DNA of 64,000 nucleotides from Podarcis raffonei (taxonomy: Eukaryota > Chordata > Lepidosauria > Squamata > Lacertidae): the NCBI RefSeq assembly GCF_027172205.1, contig NC_070614.1, positions 43,081,001 through 43,145,000 of the forward strand. The letters run 5' to 3'. Below, piece by piece: positions 9,114-22,300 of the stretch. The position numbers were made by a program, and so were the translations under genes. Position 1 is the stretch's first letter. Every line of letters begins with the position of its first letter. The notes under the pieces were generated by a model that was not told where the DNA came from, ran no database searches, and saw only the letters and a list, made by a program, of their open reading frames with translations.

Positions 9114-12100
9114 GAACAGAATGAACAGGTGGTCTCTCCATACTTGAACCTGACTACACTCACAAGTGACTTAATCACCACACACCAATTGCTGTAGGTC
9201 CTGCCACATGAAAAAGATACCTCAGTTCTGTAATTTAACTGCAGCCATTTCCAAACAACTGCCTTTTCTGCTTTCAATCTAGCTCCATCACTTTCTGAGA
9301 AGCATCTCATTTAACAATACAGCAGGAGATGTGGTCTTCATCAACCAGAATGGAGAGGCAGCATCTAGCTTAGATATTGTCAATTGCATTATATTCTCCA
9401 ACCAAAGTTTGCAGAGAGTGAGAGTTGGGAGGATAGATCCACAGGCTCCTCCAGACCAATCATTCATCCTTGATGAAGATGCCATCACATGGCACAGTTG
9501 GTTTAATGAGGTAGGGCCGAATTGTTAGATAATTCCAAAGAGATTCAGTCTTGCATAAGCAATGATCATTCACCTGCATGTCTACTAACTGTCTTTTAAA
9601 CTGCAAGTTACTATGTAGAACATGGCGAATGCATCCAAGTACTAGATTAAGAGCCAAAAGCTTGCTACTAGAAGCCACTACAGGAGTAAAGGAAAATATT
9701 TTATTAAGGATGATACAAAACAGAACACAGAGCGCCTTCATGTGAATATGGGTGCTTTGATCCAGGTCAAATACCAGTTGTTCTATGAAAAGGCCTGGAG
9801 ATAGGAGTGCAGGGTTTTCCCCCAGCCAATCAGGGCCTCTGAATTTATTTTGCCTGCACAAGAGGGTGTACGTGGTGAAAGACCAGGAAACTATGAAGTG
9901 GATGATCTGTTTGACCTTGAAGCAATCTTACATCAGAGAGTGCACATAAGTGGTTAGTTGGAGTAACTAATGGGTTTTCCTTTCCTCTGGAAGACTGCAA
10001 TGTGAATTTTAAGTAAAAATAGAAATCTATATTAATATAAACATAAGAATTAGGATATCTTTACATTTACAAAATACTGATTTTAACCTGAGTTAAAGAG
10101 GATGCATTAATAGAAAAGCCCCAAGATTTCACCTTTCTTGCTAAAAGGTGGAGGAATGAGCTGGTTGGGAAAGGGAGGTATAATAATACCAGAGGAAGAA
10201 AATGGGAACCGACAGCAGCAGGTGCAGGAGACCGCTAGTCTTCTAAGTTCATAAGTGGAAGAGGAGGAAGCAGGAGAAGTGGTGAAGATTGAGAGAGTGA
10301 AGGAGAGAGCTGAGAAGAAAGGTGTAAACAGCAAGTGACTGGGCATTAGGAATGGATACATTAGTCTTTTAAAAAGAGTTATCTTCTTAAAGTTTAAAAA
10401 AGAGTTAACTTCTGCTTTTTCATTTATGGAATAGACTCAGCCTCTTTCTGTCTGTACTGAGAGATGTCTTCCAGGATCCAGCAAGAAAGTAAAGGAGGGA
10501 CAGCCACCTTGCTGCTACGATTGCCTCCCATGTGCAGAGGGGAAGATTGCAAACCAGGATGGTAAGAGAAATAAATAGATTAAATAGATCCAAACTCAGC
10601 AGTAATAATTGAAAGGTGTTGTAAGGATAGCTGAGTTTACGTTTCAAAATAGATAATCTACTGTATGCATTATCCTGCCTCTTTGTGATCATTGCCTTTC
10701 AGTGGTACATACGCTTCAGGTTACACACTCCGCTAACCCAGAAATAGTGCTTCAGCTTAAGAACTTTGCTTCAGGATAAGAACAGAAATTGGGCTCTGGC
10801 GGCGCAGCAGCAGCAGGAGGCCCCATTAGCTAAAGTGGTGCTTCAGATTAAGAACAGTTTCAGGTTAAGAACGGACCTCAGGAACGAATTAAGTACTTAA
10901 CCTGAGGTACCACTGTAGTTTAAATATGCCAATCAAATGACAATGTCTATGCATTGAGAGTAATTGGATGGTATGTGGTTCAAATCATATTTAGAGGGGC
11001 CTTGTTACTCCTTCTGACTTACACAGGCTGCATCAAGGAAAGTGTGAATAAACATTTAGGTGTTAGTGGCACTGGCTGTGGCACCACACAGCTCTGAACC
11101 AATTAAAATCAGTAATAGCACTTTGCAGAGCACCAGACAGTACTAGATATGTGTTTTGATTTAAAGAGAGCTCTTTTCTTCTCAGACAGAAAGTAAACAT
11201 TTCAGAAAGTTGACATGATATGAGCTCATTTCTTTATTTCCCCCCAGATATGAATAACTGCCATAAATGCCCAGACAAAGACTATCCAAGCAGAAACCGG
11301 GATGCATGTCTACCCAAGGATATCAGCTTCTTGTCTTATGAAGAACCTTTGGGCAACAGTTTAGCCTGCTTCTCTCTTTTCCTTTCCTTGATCACAGCTC
11401 TGGTACTAGGTACATTTATGAAGCACCATGACACACCCATTGTCATTGCAAACAACCGAAACCTCACCTACACTCTGCTCATCTCTCTCCTGCTCTGTTT
11501 CCTTTGTGCATTGCTCTTCATTGGCCGACCTGAGAAGGTCACGTGTCTCCTCCGACAAACAGCTTTTGGCATCATCTTCTCAACTGCTGTTTCTTGTGTC
11601 CTGGCAAAAACCTTCACGGTGGTTTTGGCCTTCATGGCTACAAAACCAGAATCCAGGATGAGGAAATGGGTGGGCAAAGGACTAGGCCACTCCATTCTCC
11701 TTTTCTGCTCCATAGTTCAAGCAGGAATATGTACTGTGTGGCTGGCAACCTCTCCCCCATACCCAGATGTGGACATGCACTCAATGACAGAAGAAATTAT
11801 ACTAGAATGTAATGAAGGGTCTGTGACCATGTTTTATTGTGTCCTCATCTACATGAGCTGCCTGGCCACTGTAAGTTTTGCTGTGGCTTTCCTCGCCAGG
11901 AAGTTACCGGACAGTTTCAACGAAGCCAAGTTCATCACTTTCAGCATGTTGGTCTTCTGCAGTGTTTGGCTGTCCTTTATTCCCTCCTACCTGAGCACCA
12001 AGGGAAAATATATGGTAGCTGTGGAGATCTTCTCTATCTTAGCCTCCGGTGGTGGGTTGCTGGGTTGCATCTTCTTCCCCAAATGTTACATAATCATTCT

Positions 12101-12149
12101 GAGGCCTGAGCTGAACAATAGAGAACAGCTAATAAGGAAGAAAAATTAA
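4945..12149 (+). CDS. V2R-A: vomeronasal type-2 receptor, six exons, intact
   Basis: Exons 4945-5162, 6362-6653, 7906-8766, 9283-9510, 10435-10561 and 11248-12149 sum to 2628 nt, or 875 residues plus stop, a normal V2R length. Residues 1-19 are a signal peptide. About 20-533 form the Venus-flytrap domain. About 534-600 form the cysteine linker (six Cys in exon 5, three at the start of exon 6), and seven membrane helices follow from about 612. The protein should sit in the vomeronasal neuron membrane and bind peptide or protein cues (family knowledge). The ATG at 4945 was chosen over an in-frame GTG six bases upstream because it opens directly into the hydrophobic signal. One oddity is that exon 4 ends in Glu (GAG) where all sister genes have Gln. 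Introns measure 1199, 1252, 516, 924 and 686 bases. The exon 6 linker reads NNCHKC where the sisters have NDC. Confidence 0.93.
5880..6265 (+). repeat. CR1 LINE fragment in V2R-A intron 1
   Basis: An old piece of a CR1 reverse-transcriptase 3' region, recognisable by TCACCTGGAGTACTGTGTCC, GTGCAGAGGAGGGCAACAAA and ATGATAGACATTTTCAAATA. It is present at the same place in all five genes (B 15244, C 35262, D 45525, E 56470), so it predates the duplications. Confidence 0.7.
6362..6653 (+). CDS. V2R-A exon 2
   Basis: Acceptor ATTCTAG|GG, donor CAG|GTAGGA. Residues 73-170 of the ligand-binding lobe ([20 protein letters not shown]). Carries Lys-Asp in [10 protein letters not shown] where the sisters have Glu-Asp. 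Confidence 0.92.
6740..6820 (+). repeat. SINE 3' tail remnant in V2R-A intron 2
   Basis: ACCACCTTGAGATCCTTGGA followed by a TACATAATTATAATA-CAAAC tail resembles the 3' end of Sauria-type SINEs. It is present at the same position in all five genes (16040, 36110, 46385, 57325), so it is ancestral to the array. Confidence 0.55.
6898..7002 (+). mobile_element. 105-bp retroposon-like insertion, V2R-A only
   Basis: Flanked by perfect 11-base duplications ATCTAAAACAC at 6887-6897 and 7003-7013; the sister introns have a single uninterrupted copy of this region. Contains an A-run and GACCAACACGGCTACC. Family not identified. Confidence 0.6.
7906..8766 (+). CDS. V2R-A exon 3
   Basis: Acceptor TTTTTAG|CTC, donor CAG|GTAATA, both in phase 0. 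Residues 171-457, the core of the Venus-flytrap domain, starting [15 protein letters not shown] and ending QQFWQ. There are 287 open codons. Confidence 0.93.
9078..9110 (+). repeat. (GA)n microsatellite
   Basis: An uninterrupted GA run in V2R-A intron 3, preceded by a G run and GAAAG units. The sister introns have only short purine tracts here. Confidence 0.9.
9283..9510 (+). CDS. V2R-A exon 4
   Basis: Acceptor ATCTAG|CTC, donor GAG|GTAGGG. Residues 458-533, from [17 protein letters not shown] to WFNE. Carries Cys in IVNCIIF where the sisters have Trp. Confidence 0.92.
10435..10561 (+). CDS. V2R-A exon 5
   Basis: Acceptor AATAG|ACTCAG, donor ATG|GTAAGA, phase 1. Encodes [14 protein letters not shown], then CCYDC, then LPC, six cysteines of the linker. 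A second AG six bases downstream could act as acceptor but is absent from C, D and E, so the upstream site is preferred. Confidence 0.85.
10700..10917 (+). mobile_element. CAGTGGTACC-family MITE in V2R-A intron 5
   Basis: An imperfect palindrome ending in GAGGTACCACTG followed by TA, as in pogo/Tigger-type elements. The left terminus has lost a few bases. The empty site is seen in the C and E introns (...TTTCAGATAGTCTAAATATG in E). No coding capacity. Confidence 0.75.
11248..12149 (+). CDS. V2R-A exon 6 (seven-helix domain)
   Basis: Acceptor CCCCCAG|AT, phase 1; ATG at 11250 and stop at 12147-12149. Starts [15 protein letters not shown] (three linker Cys), then seven helices, ending [22 protein letters not shown] here has Asn where the sisters have Ile. 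The [10 protein letters not shown] segment after helix 7 is typical of V2Rs. Confidence 0.95.
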
Positions 12150-14493
12150 AGAAATGAGAAACCTGTCATCTGCTTTATTTTGTGTTATCCTCTGTGTTCA
12201 CAGTAGAATATTTGGAAATATAAGTTCACCTGCTCCCTTTTATAATTTTTTCTAGACTCCTAATTCCCATAGTTGAAATTTCCTTTGTGAAATTGACTTA
12301 TTTGCTTTGAGGAAAACAATCATACATTTACACATACATTATTCTGTTGCAGCATGTGTTGACAAGAAGAATTAGAGCAATTCTTGTCAAAATATACATG
12401 TAAGGAAATCTGTATCTAGCCTTAATTCTCACAGCTTTCAGTATAATGTGAAACTGTACTATTGCAGGCCATGGAATATTTGAGTATTCATTTATGGTCT
12501 ATTGTTCTGTACTGCTCACAGTCAGATTTCATCATCAACTATCCACACTCAAGATCGTAGAAATGTAAGATTGAGTCAGGCCAATGGCCCATCCTGTACG
12601 GCAGCCTGTACTCACACTGACCAACCAGATTCCTGTGGGAAATAGAAATACTTTATTGTCACTGTACCACTTGTTTACAGTGAGATTAAACCTTCAAGCC
12701 GTATCCAAAAGCAAATGCATTGTCTCCTCCATTGTTTCCTATGGCATTGAGTTCCACAGTTCATCTATGTACTGTGAAATAATTTACCCCCCCCCCATTG
12801 AATTGTGTTCCCTCCCCCCAAGATTCTGTCTGAATCAGGTCTCCTTGGTGAAATTCAGAAAACTAGATTTCTGCCCTGGTGCTTGGAAAAGATGTCAACA
12901 AAGAACCATGCACAGTTCACTGGGCAGAGCATTCAACAAAGCCACACTGAAAAGTTTTATTTTCACCAACACAAGTGATGGATCAGAACACTATATTCTT
13001 AATACAAATATGTATTATATTTGTGGCAAGTATATTGTTGGACTTTCCACTGACTGTTGGCATCCTTCAGCCAATGTTTGATGAGCAGTAAAATTGATTA
13101 GACCTAACCATGATGAATGGAGAATACAAGTAAACCAGAGTTTAATCAGATTGAAAGTGGAATCAAAGAGGACAGAGAGACTTCAGGTTGCATAAGTATT
13201 CCCATAATGGAGCTCAGCTTTCTGGAATCCAGGCTTAACCTCTGAATTATACCTCCTGTTATACAGCTCTTAAGGGCACAAAGCCACTGCTTTCTCATAG
13301 TTTCAACCATAAACCAGAGCCTACATTGCCAGCTTGTACTCCCTTCTCTGGGAGTAAGGCCCATTAAATCTTAAAACACTTATTTCTGTGTAGACATCTG
13401 CACTGTTATACAGCAAGTTAACTATGCTTGTTAATGAGTTTCTGTAAGATTATGCCCCCCTTGCAGGAGGTCCAGGTATTCAAGTGGAGACAGGAATGGA
13501 AGGAAGTAGGACTACTACTAATAATAATTTTATTATTTATAACCCACCCATCTGGCTGCGTTTCTCCAGCCACTTTGGGTGGCTTACAGCAGATATAAAA
13601 ACACAGTAAAACATGGAAATAAAAAGGGAGGGTGGGAGGGTCTCGCTCTTCACCCATCCGTGCTGCGAGAGCCTGCTGCAACCGCCCTTTTAAGCCTCAC
13701 TTCCAGGCTAGACGAGACAGCAGCCAATGGCTACAGCCAGCAAGGCACTTCCCTCCAGGAGGCACCAGTGAGTGGTCCATTTATACTGCCTTTTGGGTTG
13801 GAAAGACCCCTCCCTTTTGAGATCCACCGGCCAAGGAGAATTTCCCTTCAAAGGCCAGCAAATGTGTGTGCCTAGGCTTATCGGGGAAGGAGGCTGAGAG
13901 TGAGGGAACACAACTCTCGCCCCCTGGAAAAGTGGTGAGTAGCCATTGTTCTCATGCCACGTGGTTGATGTGAATCCAGGTCTACTCAGTTAAACTTCAA
14001 GATGCTGACAACACCGTACTACATTTTGGAGTCTCCATTGTTTACAAGGTCTTCTATTATGAATTTCTAACTTCACCAATACACCACTGGCCCCTTATTA
14101 TCCACTGAAAGGGAATTTAACACAATATTTCCATATATGTGATAAACACATTTTCTTCTGCAATACCACAGGGGTTTGCAAGCATTGAATAAATAACTAC
14201 ATTCCAGCTTGGTTATTAACAGGGCTATAATTAAAGCTGTGGCTTCTCAAAAACCCCTGTGGACTTTCAGTGGCCACTGGCAAAAGTAACGCAAGGGATA
14301 CTAAAATTACCATAATAATTTAAATACGGTCTGGGAGCCTCAAGTCTGATCTTGGATACTCCCAGATTGTACCGCTTCAGGTAAATAAAGTACCATTCAA
14401 ATGAGACAGCTTTTATCTTGGAGAAGTTAATTATACTATTGCCAGAGAAATAGTGGTTTCTGTGTAGATCAAACAGTTGCCTTTGAATTGAGA
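12150..14493 (+). other. V2R-A to V2R-B spacer
   Basis: No gene found. 12150-12560 is 3' UTR-like sequence shared with the other copies. About 12575-12960 is an old dispersed repeat (GGCCAATGGCCCATC ... ACTGACCAACCAGAT) found after every V2R copy. About 13525-13610 is the minus-strand 3' end of an L2/CR1-like repeat (AACCCACCCATCTGGCTG). 13615-14493 is the 5' flank shared with A and E, including CAGGGCTATAATTAA at 14220. Confidence 0.65.
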
Positions 14494-14711
14494 ATGGTGA
14501 TTTTAGTGGTCTTGCTGCTGGAACTGTTTTCTTACAAAGTATGTCAGGCTCACTTAGAGAAATGCAGACTCCAAGGTCCACACAGTCCACTTCACATGTA
14601 TCATCAGCCAGGAGAGTTCCTCATTGGTGGCATTGTTTCCCATGGTGGCTTCACCGCCTCTCCAGCAACATTCTCTGAGGAACCCCCACCAGCGCTGCCT
14701 GAAGAGCTTGT
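14494..14711 (+). CDS. V2R-B exon 1
   Basis: Starts at ATG 14494, after an in-frame TTG that I reject as a start. Signal [19 protein letters not shown], first mature Cys in EKCRLQGP. Donor GT|GTAAGT, the strongest exon 1 donor of the five. Confidence 0.9.
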
Positions 14712-16279
14712 GTAAGTACTAAGCCACTCATTTATTACAGCAGAGGAATGATCAAACCTAGAGTTGCAAACTTCTTCTAATTTACCTGGGGAAAACCACT
14801 TTAGATTTGAATGGGACTTATGGTGAGGCAAAAAAATTCAGGAATCTCTTGTGAATTAAGACAATATGGGGTAAATTCCAATTTCTGGATAGGGAAATGA
14901 ATAGAAAAGTATTGAAAAGGATGTATATTTGTGTGTCTGGGAGAGCCCCTTTGAATAACCAATATTGATAGACTTTATCTGAACTAGAGTATTACTAAGA
15001 ATGAATTTTTAAAAACCTGTTCTGAAACTGAAGGTTCTTATGGTTTCATTTTTTTATCTTACGCTCCTGTTTGTTTCATCACTGAAAGGTACTTATTAAG
15101 AAGTATAGAATGCAGTGAATTCCAAGGACCATCACTGCCTCATGAAAACGAGGACATTACAGGGAGAGACCAGAGATGTTGTAAGAGTCAGAAAAAGACT
15201 TCAGGTGTGTAAGGGAAAAACTCCAATTACTCCACATTAGCAGTTCTGATCACTACAATTTCAGGATATTGGCAGGTTGGAACATGTACAGGGGAGGGCA
15301 ACAAAGATGATCTGGAAACCAAGCCTTATGAGGAGCGGTTGAGGGAGTTTGGTATGTTAGTTATGATGAGACTGAGGGGAAATATGATAGCCATTTTCAA
15401 ATATCTCAAGGGCTGTCACCAGGAAGATGGAACACGCTTGTTTTCTCTTGCTCCAAATCAGGGTATTCAAGTTACAAGATAGGAGATTTGAACTAAATAT
15501 CAAAAATAACTTTCTATTCATAAGAGCTGTTCAACAGTAGAGCAGAGTGAGAGTTAACCCCACTGAACTCAGTATGATTAACTACTGTGTTGATATTGAA
15601 AAGGAAATAACTGTTGATGTTCCTACTGAAACAGTTTGCAACTCTCATTCTAGGGTGGTGCCTAAGGGTTACCAGCACATCGTGGCCTTGGCATTTGCAG
15701 TCAAGGAGATCAACGAAGACCCTCACATCCTACCCAACATCACCTTGGGCTTTCGCTTATATGACAGCTATTCCAATGCAAGGAGCACATACCTTGCCAC
15801 GCTGCTACTTTTATCCATGGTGAAGAAATTTGTCCCTAATTATATATGTGATGTTGAAAGTTATCTGGCAGGGGTCATTGGGGGACTGGATTCTGAAATC
15901 TCCTTTTATGTGGCTACTGTTTTGGATATCTTTAAGATTCCGCAGGTAGGACACCTATGTACAATACCTCTATTAGCTTGCATAGAGAAAGAGGCAGGTT
16001 CCTTGGCATCAGTTCAGGGTGTATCAGCAGTTCAGGGTGAAGCTGAAATTGGAAGGAGAACCATTAAAACCGGCTTGAGATCCTTGGAAAATAAAGGTGG
16101 TACATAATTATAGAAGGAAGGAAGGAAGGAAGGAAGGAAGGAAGGAAGGAAGGAAGGAAGGAAGGAACCTGAATAAGGGGAAAGGTTGTAATACAAGAAA
16201 GATGAAATTGGAAGAAGAACCATGTACACCACCTTGAGATCCTTGGAACATAAAGGCGGTACATAATTATAATAGATGA

Positions 16280-16331
<52 letters not shown>

Positions 16332-19300
16332 AACTGAATAAGGGGAAAGGTTGTAATACCAGAAAAAATATATGTCACTCTCCCTGTCTGACACACACAT
16401 CTACACCACTGATATCCCAAAGCCTCTGATGGGAGAGTGGGCTTCTACCTCACCAGCGGTTTTTAGTTATGTAGCAATTTCTGCTTAGTGAGGAGGGTAT
16501 CCAAATTGAGTTGCTGTTGGAAACGGGAAATTGCTTGCAATTTTTACATAGCCAGATAATGTCTAGGTGATCTGCTGTTTGGGGCATGGTATGTAAGAGT
16601 AGTTAGCAGCTGATTCACTAGTGAAATAAATGTTCATAAATAAAGTCTGAGAAGAATCAGCAGTTTTGCTGTGTGATGGGGCATGTGCATCATGAAGAAG
16701 AAAGACGAAGCTCCAGAGAAGAAATGTGCATCTAACCCAAGTTGCAATTCTGACAAAGCCAGATAATGTCTAGGAAATCTGCTGTTTGGGGCATGGTATG
16801 TTCCCCCATTCAGTTTTATCTATTGAACAAGACCCTGCCAAATTTTACAATGACATAAAAAAAATCTTTGTTTTGTTTTTTAATAATAATAAAAATAATT
16901 TATTTATACCCCACCCATCCAGCTTGGTTTTCTCCAACCACTCTAGGCAGCTTCCAACAAAATATTAAAATACAATTGTCCGTCAAACACTAAAAGCTTC
17001 CCTAAACAGTAAAATAGACACAATGACAATGCCCTGCTTTAGTCATCAAAGTGTTAACAAGATTTATAAATAAAATAAAACAAACCAAACACAGTGCCCC
17101 TCTCCAGTCATCAAATCAAAGGTTTGAAAACCACAAATGGGAGATGATCCGAGTTTTCAGCCCATCTGCATGTTTGTCTTTTGTATATGTGAGAGAGAGC
17201 CACACAAACCCCAAAACATTGGCAAAGGCTATATTTGACTAACAGGGTGAAAAGAACTGTGAAAGAACTCTACTTTGTCTCTTCTCTTCCTCCATTTACC
17301 TTTTAGCTCATTTATGGCTCTGCTCCAGTGATGAATGATAAAAGCCCAGGGCTTCCCTTCTACCAGATGGCAGCCTCAGAAGCCCTTCAGTATGAGGGAA
17401 TTCTCTCTTTGCTTCTGCATTTCAGGTGGACGTGGATTGGAGTCATTGCAACAGACAATGAGAATGGAGAAAGATTTGTGCAAACTATTACCCCCATGTT
17501 TACCAACAGTGGTGTCTGCTTTGCATTCATAGAAAGAATCCCCGATTTCAGTTTTATTTCTGAAATGTATGGCTTGCTAGAACGGGCGGCCAATATACAA
17601 GACAAAATATTTAGCAGCAAAGCTAACGTAGTGGTGACCTCTGGAGAGTCTTATTCCATGGCAAATTTTAGATGGCTTCCATACCTATCAAAACATGATG
17701 ACTTGATTAATAATGTAAAAAGTAAAGCATGGATAATAACGGCCCAGGTTGAGTTCGCATCATTTGTCTTTCAAAGGAATTGGGATGCAGGAATATTCAA
17801 TGGTGCTATAGCCTTTGAAATTCACTTTAGAAACCCACCTGGATTTCATCAGTATGTTGTGCACAGAAACCCTTCCAGCACAGATGGGGACGGTTTTATC
17901 AGGGACTTCTGGCAACAGGCCTTTGGATGTGTATTTCCAGATATCACTACAGACAAAGTGGAGGGGAATATTTGCACTGGAGAAGAGAAGCTGGAGAACC
18001 TTCCTGGATCATTTTTTGAAATGAGCATGACAGGCCACAGTTACAGCATCCACTGTGCTGTTTATGTCATGGCCAATGCTTTACATGCCATGTCCACATC
18101 CAGACTCAGACACAGAGGAATGGTGCATGGAGGGAGAGGGAAGAAACTGAATCCGCAGTTTTGGCAGGTAAAGGTTGTACATCCTCAACAGTGAGAGCTC
18201 TGTTGCTTCCTCATAATCAGAATTGTGCCCAACACTGGGGGAGGAGGAGTGCATGACATCACCGTTGACCTATCACCCCCCCTCCTACATCTTACCTTCA
18301 TGATGCACTAGGGCGAAGATGCTTCATTCTGGATAGTTGGGGAGGTCTTGGTGTGATCAAAGCATGTGTCTGGGTAGAGCTAGGCTTGGTACGATTCTTG
18401 CCACTGGTCTCTCCTGCCCCAGAGCTCTTGGGCTTCTGGCCCTTCCTGCAATTCTTCTGCAGGTAGCCTTCTTTCTCACACTTCCAGCAATTTCACTCCT
18501 CCGAGGCTGCATTTTGTGATTAGTGCAAATCACACAGTCTTTTTGTGAGGAAGCGTGAGAACTGGATAAAGCCCTATCTGTATGTATTATGTGGTGTACT
18601 TTCACGTTTGCCTGTTTTCTCTTGGAGCTGGATGAGAGAGAGTCCATGTCCATGTAATATAGTGTAAATAAATAGTAGTTTACAACTATGATGCTTCATT
18701 CTTCTTGCTGTGTTAAGCCAGAAGATTAGTGTGCGTAAACCAAGCTGGTTTATGCTGCTGGAGTGCCATGGAGAGGAAGGGGGTGCCTTTTCCAGAGCAA
18801 TGCTCACCGGAGGACGCTCAGAGAAATGGGGGGGGGGCTGCTGATAGCCTGGAGGGTTCTCCCAACAGTCTTCAGTCTGGCACATCCTTTTGAGGATTAC
18901 GGTTTTATTTTGGAAATATTATATGGCACTGGGCACCCACCCCACCCCACTCTGTTGAATATGTATGGGTTCACAAAATGCTGTCACCTTAGTCTTTCCT
19001 CTCAGAGTTCAAACATTTGGGCAGAGTCCAGAAATGAATCTATAATTCTGCTGACAGAGAAGAAGGCATTAATATGATGGTATCCTAGATGATTCCCCAC
19101 ATACTGTGCCGCTTGCAAATCTGGACTATGTAATGGCAGTATACTCCCAGAGGAAAGGGAAATGATGGTTGTGTCCTATTTTGAGTGGTTACTGCCCTGT
19201 ATTTGAGGAGAAAGCATTTGTATGAGAGAAGCTTTGCAGCCCACTGAGATCTGCATTCACAGAAAGGAAGTAGTGGTCATAGTCAATAGAGAGGTTCGGC

Positions 19301-22300
19301 ATTCTCTCTAGCCCATATCCACCAAATCCTTCCTCAGAGCAGGTGGCTGCATAACACTGTGTCTCATGGAGAGGGAGAAAGGGAAAGATGGAAAAGGGAG
19401 TGTGGGGAAGAAGAGCTTGAGATCTGGGATACGGGTGGTGCTGTGGGTTAAACCACAGAGCCTAGGACTTGCCGATCAGAAGGTCCCGGGTTTCGAATAC
19501 CCACGACAGGGTGAGCTCCCGTTCCTCGGTCCCTGCTCCTGCCAACCTAGCAGTTCAAAAGCACGTCAAAGTGCAAGTAGATAAATAGGTACCACTCCGG
19601 CGGGAAGGTAAATGGTGTTTCCGTGCACTGCTCTGGTTCTCCAGAAGCGGCTTAGTCATGCTGGCCACATAACCCGGAAGCTGTACACCGCCTCCCTCAG
19701 CCAATAAAGCGAGATGAGCGCTGCAACCCCAGAGTCGGTCATGACTGGACCTAATGGTCAGGGGTCCCTTTACCTTTACCTTTAGGCATGTTGAAAAATA
19801 AATCACATCTCTCAGAAATCATTTGCATCATATTTACAAATATTTTGTTTGATAACACTTGTTTCAACTCATAATGTGCCAGAAAACGTTTGGTGCATTT
19901 CTACAGCTACTTTGCAAAAGCAAGTACAGTGGTACCTGGGTTAAGAACTTAATTTGTTCTGGAGGTCCGTTCTTAACCTGAGGTACCACTTTACCTAATG
20001 GGGCCTCCCACTGCTGCTGCACCACTCCCGCTGCAAGATTTCCGTTCTCATCCTGAAGCAAAGTTCTTAACCTGAGGTACTATTTCTGGGTTAGCAGAGT
20101 CTGTAACCTCAAGCATCTGTAACCCCAGGTACCACTGTAATCAAAAACAATGAGCTAAAAAAGAAAAGGGTGGGGAATTTTTACTTCCAAAATGTAACAG
20201 AAAAACCATAGGTGTGATTTCCTTTCTTCTGAAAACTGAGAACAGGCATCTCCTACTGAGAAACAAATGTCCAGTTTGCACGTCATTATAAAGTTTATAA
20301 TGAATGTGGAGATTGCTCCAGCCTCACTCCTCCGTTAGGATGAGTAAACAAACCATGGTCCCTGACTTTGTGATAAATCCAAGCCAGTGATTTTGGTTTG
20401 GTGTGCTCAAACAAACCACAGTTAGTAAGCCGAGAAGAAATTGTGGCTTCATAGTGTAGTTTGTTTGCTCCAGAACGAATTAAGTACTTAACCTGAGGTA
20501 CCACTGTATACCCTGAATTTCCTTGGTAAAATTTGTCCTTTCCTAGTGAAACTTGTAATATTATTTAGGTTCTTTAATTAAAATGGGTCTGAGGAAAGCA
20601 TAGTTGGAGACAACATTAAAGTTGTTGCCCTCTGTTATAGTCTCAAACAGTCTAGGAATGACCTCTGTTTTACACACTGCAAAGACATTTCTTAGCAACA
20701 GAGCAATTCCTGTGGATATTTCTTCTAAGTCTTAAAGGTAATACAAAATAAAGCAATCCTAAAGACCAGGTGAAGAAGCACAAAGCCACAGCCAACTTGA
20801 TCATACAAGTCACATATTCTCAGTACAAAAAAATGAACTTGGGATGAAAGGAAGTTTGTCCTTAAGATATGCCCAACAGGAAGCCACAAAAAGTGAAGAT
20901 GTTTATTCCTCGTATCAGAGAATAAGCATGATTCCTTCACACTTCTCATATTTTCCTACAACTTGTTCTGAGGTGACTGGGGGGGGGGTAATGTCTGTGG
21001 GCCTTTAGCCTAGTCAGTCATGCATTAACGGCAGTAGTATCAGCTGAATCCAGCATTACAAGGCTTAGATAGCATCAAAGTTTTCCAATACATTGTTTAA
21101 AATAACAAAAGTTGGCAGGACTGAAAACTTCTGTCACCGTTTTTAAAAAATCAAGGTATATTGTGAAGTTATGACATCATCAGTTAACCTCAAGAAATTG
21201 AACATGGAATTTAATATTTTGGTCCAATTCCCCATTCCATAACATTAAACAGTGGAAGCGGAGGTAGACAGGGAGAGAGAGACTATCAATAATTTGGGTA
21301 AGAAAAGGAGACTGGCATACTTGTGAAAGAAAATGGGTTGGCTGTCTCCATGCTTGGACCTGACTCCACTCACAGTTGCCTAAATCACCACCCACCATTC
21401 GCTGAATGCTCTGCACACAGGAAAAAAGGTTGCTCGGCCCTGTATTAGACTGTAGTCTTTTCTAAATACCTGTCTTTTCTGTTTTCAATCCAGCTCCATC
21501 ACTTTCTGAGAAGTATCTCATTTAACAATACTGCAGGAGATGTGGTCTTCATCAACCAGAATGGAGAGGCAGCATCTAGCTTGGATATTGTCAACTGGAT
21601 CATATTCCCCAACCAAAGCTTGCACAGAGTGAGAGTTGGGAGAATAGATCCACAAGCTCCTCCAGACCAAAAATTAACCCTTGATGAAGACGCCATAATA
21701 TGGCATAGATGGTTTAATCAGGTAGGTCCACATTCTTATCTACCGTAATTCAGAAGAGATTCAATATAGCTTAAGCAATAATTATCCACCTGCCTTTCTA
21801 ATCGCTGTCTTTTGAACTGCAAGTTACTGATTAGTGGATGGCCAAAGCAGGGTCAACAACTTGAATAAAATATTGGGGAGGGGCAGGTAAGCCCACCACT
21901 GCTTCTATGTAACTTATGTCTCTAGCTTGTCTGCTCCCTCTATCTTCTCTATAGGCCCCATGTGGGATCCAGAAACATTCTGGAGAAAAGTTAAGGTGCC
22001 ACTAGATGCCACTCTACAGTCACTTTGGCTCCATCTTCAGTTTAAAATGCAAAATTCATTTCATTAACAAAAATAATTGAAAATGGTAGAGGAGAGGGCC
22101 TGGGCGTGCACCAATGAGCTGTATGAGGTTGCCATGGGAATCCCAGGCTTAAAGGTTTGGATAAAGCGCTTTATAAATAAACAAGCCAATTCACCATGTA
22201 TATCCCTAGAACAGTGTTCCTTGTGGAACACCCTCCCTCCAGATGTCAAGGAGATAAAAGACCTACACAACTTTTAGAAGACATCTGAAGGCAGCTGTCA

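Noticed and set aside
11468-11713. Antisense frame of about 80 codons under exon 6, repeated in all five genes
   Set aside because: It mirrors the conserved seven-helix coding sequence on the other strand. Its recurrence reflects paralogy of exon 6 and not a separate gene.
16112-16333. CRISPR-like array
   Set aside because: The repeats are four-base microsatellites in a vertebrate intron, without spacers.
19426-19500. tRNA gene
   Set aside because: The tRNA-like part is the head of a repeated SINE with a conserved body and tail; the same head recurs at 36255 and, reversed, at 32669.
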